From NCBI GenBank assembly GCA_009701305.1, contig WLKK01000002.1, positions 1 to 60,937 of the forward strand: 60,937 nt of DNA, read 5' to 3'. Both the position numbers and the translations under genes were made by a program. The notes beneath the pieces were generated by a model. It searched no databases. It saw only the letters and a program-made list of their open reading frames with translations, and was not told the origin of the DNA. The DNA is from Actinomycetota bacterium. Its GTDB lineage: Bacteria > Actinomycetota > Actinomycetes > Nanopelagicales > Nanopelagicaceae. Below are positions 59,421 to 60,937 of the stretch, piece after piece; the stretch's first letter is position 1, and each line of letters begins with the position of its first letter.

Positions 59421-59582
59421 TTGTTTAAAAGATTCCTAGCGCTCTTTGCAGTTGGATTTGGTGCTTACGCTTTATTTACTCGTGTCCGCCAGGCGCAGAG
59501 CGAAGAAGCGAATTGGTTAAATGTTGGAGTTGCAGATGGCAATGAAAGCATTGGTGGGGAAGATCCACCCGACACCGAATAA
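59421..59582 (+). CDS. DLW-39-like small membrane protein
   Basis: A 53-residue ORF starting with TTG, with GGAGGG seven bases upstream. It has a hydrophobic helix at about residues 4-20 followed by TRVRQAQSEEANWLN and an acidic tail. Position between tRNA-Ile and tRNA-Ala and the basic-EExxxW pattern match the actinobacterial DLW-39 family, although the DLW triplet reads ANW here. Its function is unknown, and it is below common ORF-length cut-offs. Confidence 0.75.
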   Translation: MFKRFLALFAVGFGAYALFTRVRQAQSEEANWLNVGVADGNESIGGEDPPDTE

Positions 59583-59611
59583 TTAGCATAATTAGGTTTA
59601 TAAATAAATAA

Positions 59612-59684
59612 GGGGACTTAGCTCATCTGGTAGAGCATCGCCTTTGCAAGGCGAGGGTGAGGGGTTCGATCCCCCTAGTCTCCA
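59612..59684 (+). tRNA. tRNA-Ala (anticodon TGC)
   Basis: A 73-nt cloverleaf: acceptor GGGGACT with AGTCTCC, anticodon stem CGCCT/AGGCG around TTGCA (TGC), and T loop TTCGATC. CCA is not encoded. An AT-rich TATAAA lies just upstream. Confidence 0.96.
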
Positions 59685-59733
59685 CAATATTTGAAAGTAA
59701 TTAATGTAGAAATAATCTAAAACGGGAGCAATT

Positions 59734-60246
59734 ATGAGCACAGCAACTTTGCATACAACTATGGGTGACATCGTTGTTGAGTTATTTCCAAATCATGCTC
59801 CAAAAACAGTACGTAACTTTGTAGAACTTGCGACTGGTGCGAAAGAGTGGAGTCATCCAGTTACTGGAAAAAGTAGCAGCGATAATTTGTATGACGGCAC
59901 AGTTTTTCACCGAGTAATTTCTGGTTTTATGATTCAAGGTGGAGATCCAATTGGAAATGGAACCGGTGGACCAGGTTACAAATTCGCTGATGAGTTTCAT
60001 CCAGAGTTAGTTTTTGATCGCCCATATCTTTTAGCAATGGCAAACTCCGGACCGGGAACAAATGGCTCACAATTTTTTATTACCGTTGCGCCAACAACTT
60101 GGTTAAATCGCAAACACTCAATCTTTGGCGAAGTTAAAGATGCAGCAAGCCAAGCTGTTGTAGATGCAATTGGGGAAGTTGCCACTGGCTCACAAGATCG
60201 CCCAGCAACTCCAATTTCGATTAAATCAATTACCGTTACCGAATAA
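59734..60246 (+). CDS. ppiA: Cyclophilin-type peptidylprolyl isomerase
   Basis: A 170-residue cytoplasmic cyclophilin. The active-site segments are [19 protein letters not shown] and [20 protein letters not shown] (shown by [14 protein letters not shown] and NGSQFFIT), containing the catalytic Arg and the Phe-Phe substrate pocket. No signal peptide. GGGAG seven bases upstream is the ribosome-binding site. It lies downstream of tRNA-Ala, as in mycobacteria (Rv0009). Confidence 0.95.
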   Translation: MSTATLHTTMGDIVVELFPNHAPKTVRNFVELATGAKEWSHPVTGKSSSDNLYDGTVFHRVISGFMIQGGDPIGNGTGGPGYKFADEFHPELVFDRPYLLAMANSGPGTNGSQFFITVAPTTWLNRKHSIFGEVKDAASQAVVDAIGEVATGSQDRPATPISIKSITVTE

Positions 60247-60275
60247 TCTGAATAATTAGCCGTAACCCAGAATAG

Positions 60276-60306
60276 TTATCCACAGGGTTTATCCCCATGT
60301 GGAGAA
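60276..60306. promoter_or_regulatory. DnaA-box cluster between ppiA and crgA
   Basis: A consensus box TTATCCACA (60276-60284), TTATCCCCA (60289-60297, one mismatch) and, on the minus strand, TTCTCCACA (60298-60306, one mismatch) sit within 31 bp in a 95-bp convergent gap, where promoters are not expected. Confidence 0.68.
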
Positions 60307-60341
60307 TTACATCGTTGTAATTTAAGGCTCATTTTAGAGCT

Positions 60342-60605
60342 TTAGCGCCAGCGGGTGGCCAAAGAAAAGCCAATTCCTACAAATACAAAGCCGATCCCCA
60401 TGTTCCAGGCACCCAGGTTAGGGATTGGATATTTAGTCTGAGTGATGTAATAAACGACGATCCAGGCAAGGCCAAGCAAGAAAGCGGTCAACATCGCAGG
60501 CGCTAGCCATTTAGGGCTTTCAGTTGGTTCTGGGGTTGTCTGCACAACTTGTGCTTGAACTGTGCGCTCTTGTTTTACCTTTTTACGAATTCGAGATTTT
60601 GGCAT
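60342..60605 (-). CDS. crgA: Cell division protein CrgA
   Basis: An 87-residue actinobacterial membrane protein with two helices (about residues 33-52 and 66-82). The start MPKSRIRKKV, the segment PKWLAPAMLTAFLLGLAWI (shown by PKWLAPAM) and the ending GFSLATRWR are diagnostic. CrgA links FtsZ, FtsQ and PBPs in septation. I start at the ATG at 60605; the frame opens slightly earlier. Confidence 0.95.
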   Translation of the reverse strand: MPKSRIRKKVKQERTVQAQVVQTTPEPTESPKWLAPAMLTAFLLGLAWIVVYYITQTKYPIPNLGAWNMGIGFVFVGIGFSLATRWR

Positions 60606-60717
60606 CCGCCACCCCAATCACTAAATGACCAATCATGATCAACGAGGGCAATCCTACCCTGTCCGGGCAACCCCTTCTGCTTAGCGGGAGGCGCACTGGG
60701 TGGGGCAAGATAGACCC

Positions 60718-60937
60718 GTGCCAAACCACGCAGATACCAATCGCAAGATTTTAGTGATTGATAATTACGACTCATTTGTTTACAACATTGTGCAATACCT
60801 CGGTCAACTTGGTGCGGTCTGCACAGTGCCGTCTGATGGTTATCAATTACTACGAGCGGCGGTAAATACTGATAGTCCCGTAATTTTCATTGAGCACCGC
60901 TGGTTGCACCAAACGACTGAAGAATTTGTCCCAAATG
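60718..60937 (+). CDS. PabA/TrpG-type amidotransferase N-terminus joined to a transketolase/E1-beta-like sequence; cut by window edge
   Basis: From the GTG at 60718 residues 9-33 (RKILVIDNYDSFVYNIVQYL and GQLGA) are a clear PabA/TrpG N-terminus, the gene expected after crgA in Actinobacteria. From about residue 34 (base 60817) the sequence changes: VPSDGYQLLRAAV and SPVIFIEHRWLH resemble the transketolase-like beta subunit of 2-oxoacid dehydrogenases, and the glycine/proline oxyanion strand of PabA is missing. The frame is kept. An assembly chimera at a contig end is the simplest explanation; a true fusion is possible but unlikely. Confidence 0.7.
   Translation, partial: MPNHADTNRKILVIDNYDSFVYNIVQYLGQLGAVCTVPSDGYQLLRAAVNTDSPVIFIEHRWLHQTTEEFVPN

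Overview
This window looks like the origin-proximal part of a streamlined, low-GC actinobacterial chromosome. The actinobacterial signs are an HspR repressor encoded at the end of the dnaK operon with a HAIR operator, CrgA, a DLW-39-like small protein between tRNA-Ile and tRNA-Ala after gyrA, DUF5318 and DUF6049 proteins, an EtfD-type Fe-S membrane protein, a bifunctional-type Dcd, and the order nudix-DUF6049-murJ-trxB-trxA-cwlM / parB-parA-rsmG-jag-yidC-yidD-rnpA-rpmH-dnaA. AT-rich codon use, almost no intergenic space and overlapping genes suggest a freshwater acI-type lineage (Nanopelagicales). That placement is inference, not a database result.

Layout. 1-7725 (minus): fructose-bisphosphate aldolase followed by a tight purine run purA-purD-purB-purC-purS-purQ-purL, with purL cut by the window edge. 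7862-9726: DedA protein, a methyltransferase and pyrE. 9736-13437 (minus): dnaK-grpE-dnaJ-hspR with its operator. 13473-16128: etfD-like gene and dcd. 16176-19543: tRNA-Gly beside three surface-sugar genes. 19546-25542: D-aminoacylase, htpX-lemA, acyl-CoA dehydrogenase, DMT exporter. 25539-28876 (minus): rpsF-ssb-rpsR-rplI and dnaB. 29033-36436: cell-wall genes (FemX-like, alanine-racemase-like, PBP1A), DUF5318, an MFS transporter and cca. 36468-44904: nudix to cwlM, then two PLP enzymes. 44907-49640 (minus): parB to rpmH. 49965-59162: dnaA, oriC, dnaN, recF, dciA, gyrB, gyrA. 59265-60937: tRNA-Ile, DLW-39-like protein, tRNA-Ala, ppiA, crgA and the start of pabA.

How it works together. Replication initiation (dnaA, oriC, dnaN, dciA, dnaB, gyrase), segregation (parAB and two parS sites) and wall synthesis (murJ, cwlM, FemX-like, PBP1A, crgA) are concentrated around the origin. 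DnaA boxes occur at four places: the dnaA promoter region, oriC, the dnaB upstream region and the ppiA-crgA gap.

No CRISPR, phage, transposon or toxin-antitoxin module was seen, and I see no convincing unknown multi-gene system. The points most worth checking are: the last gene, which switches in frame from PabA-like to a transketolase/E1-beta-like sequence, probably an assembly chimera; a recurrent -10 box 6-8 nt before start codons, implying that leaderless transcription is the rule for operon-first genes; DnaA boxes outside oriC; an 11-bp tandem array after cwlM; and an alanine-racemase-like protein that seems to lack the catalytic tyrosine.
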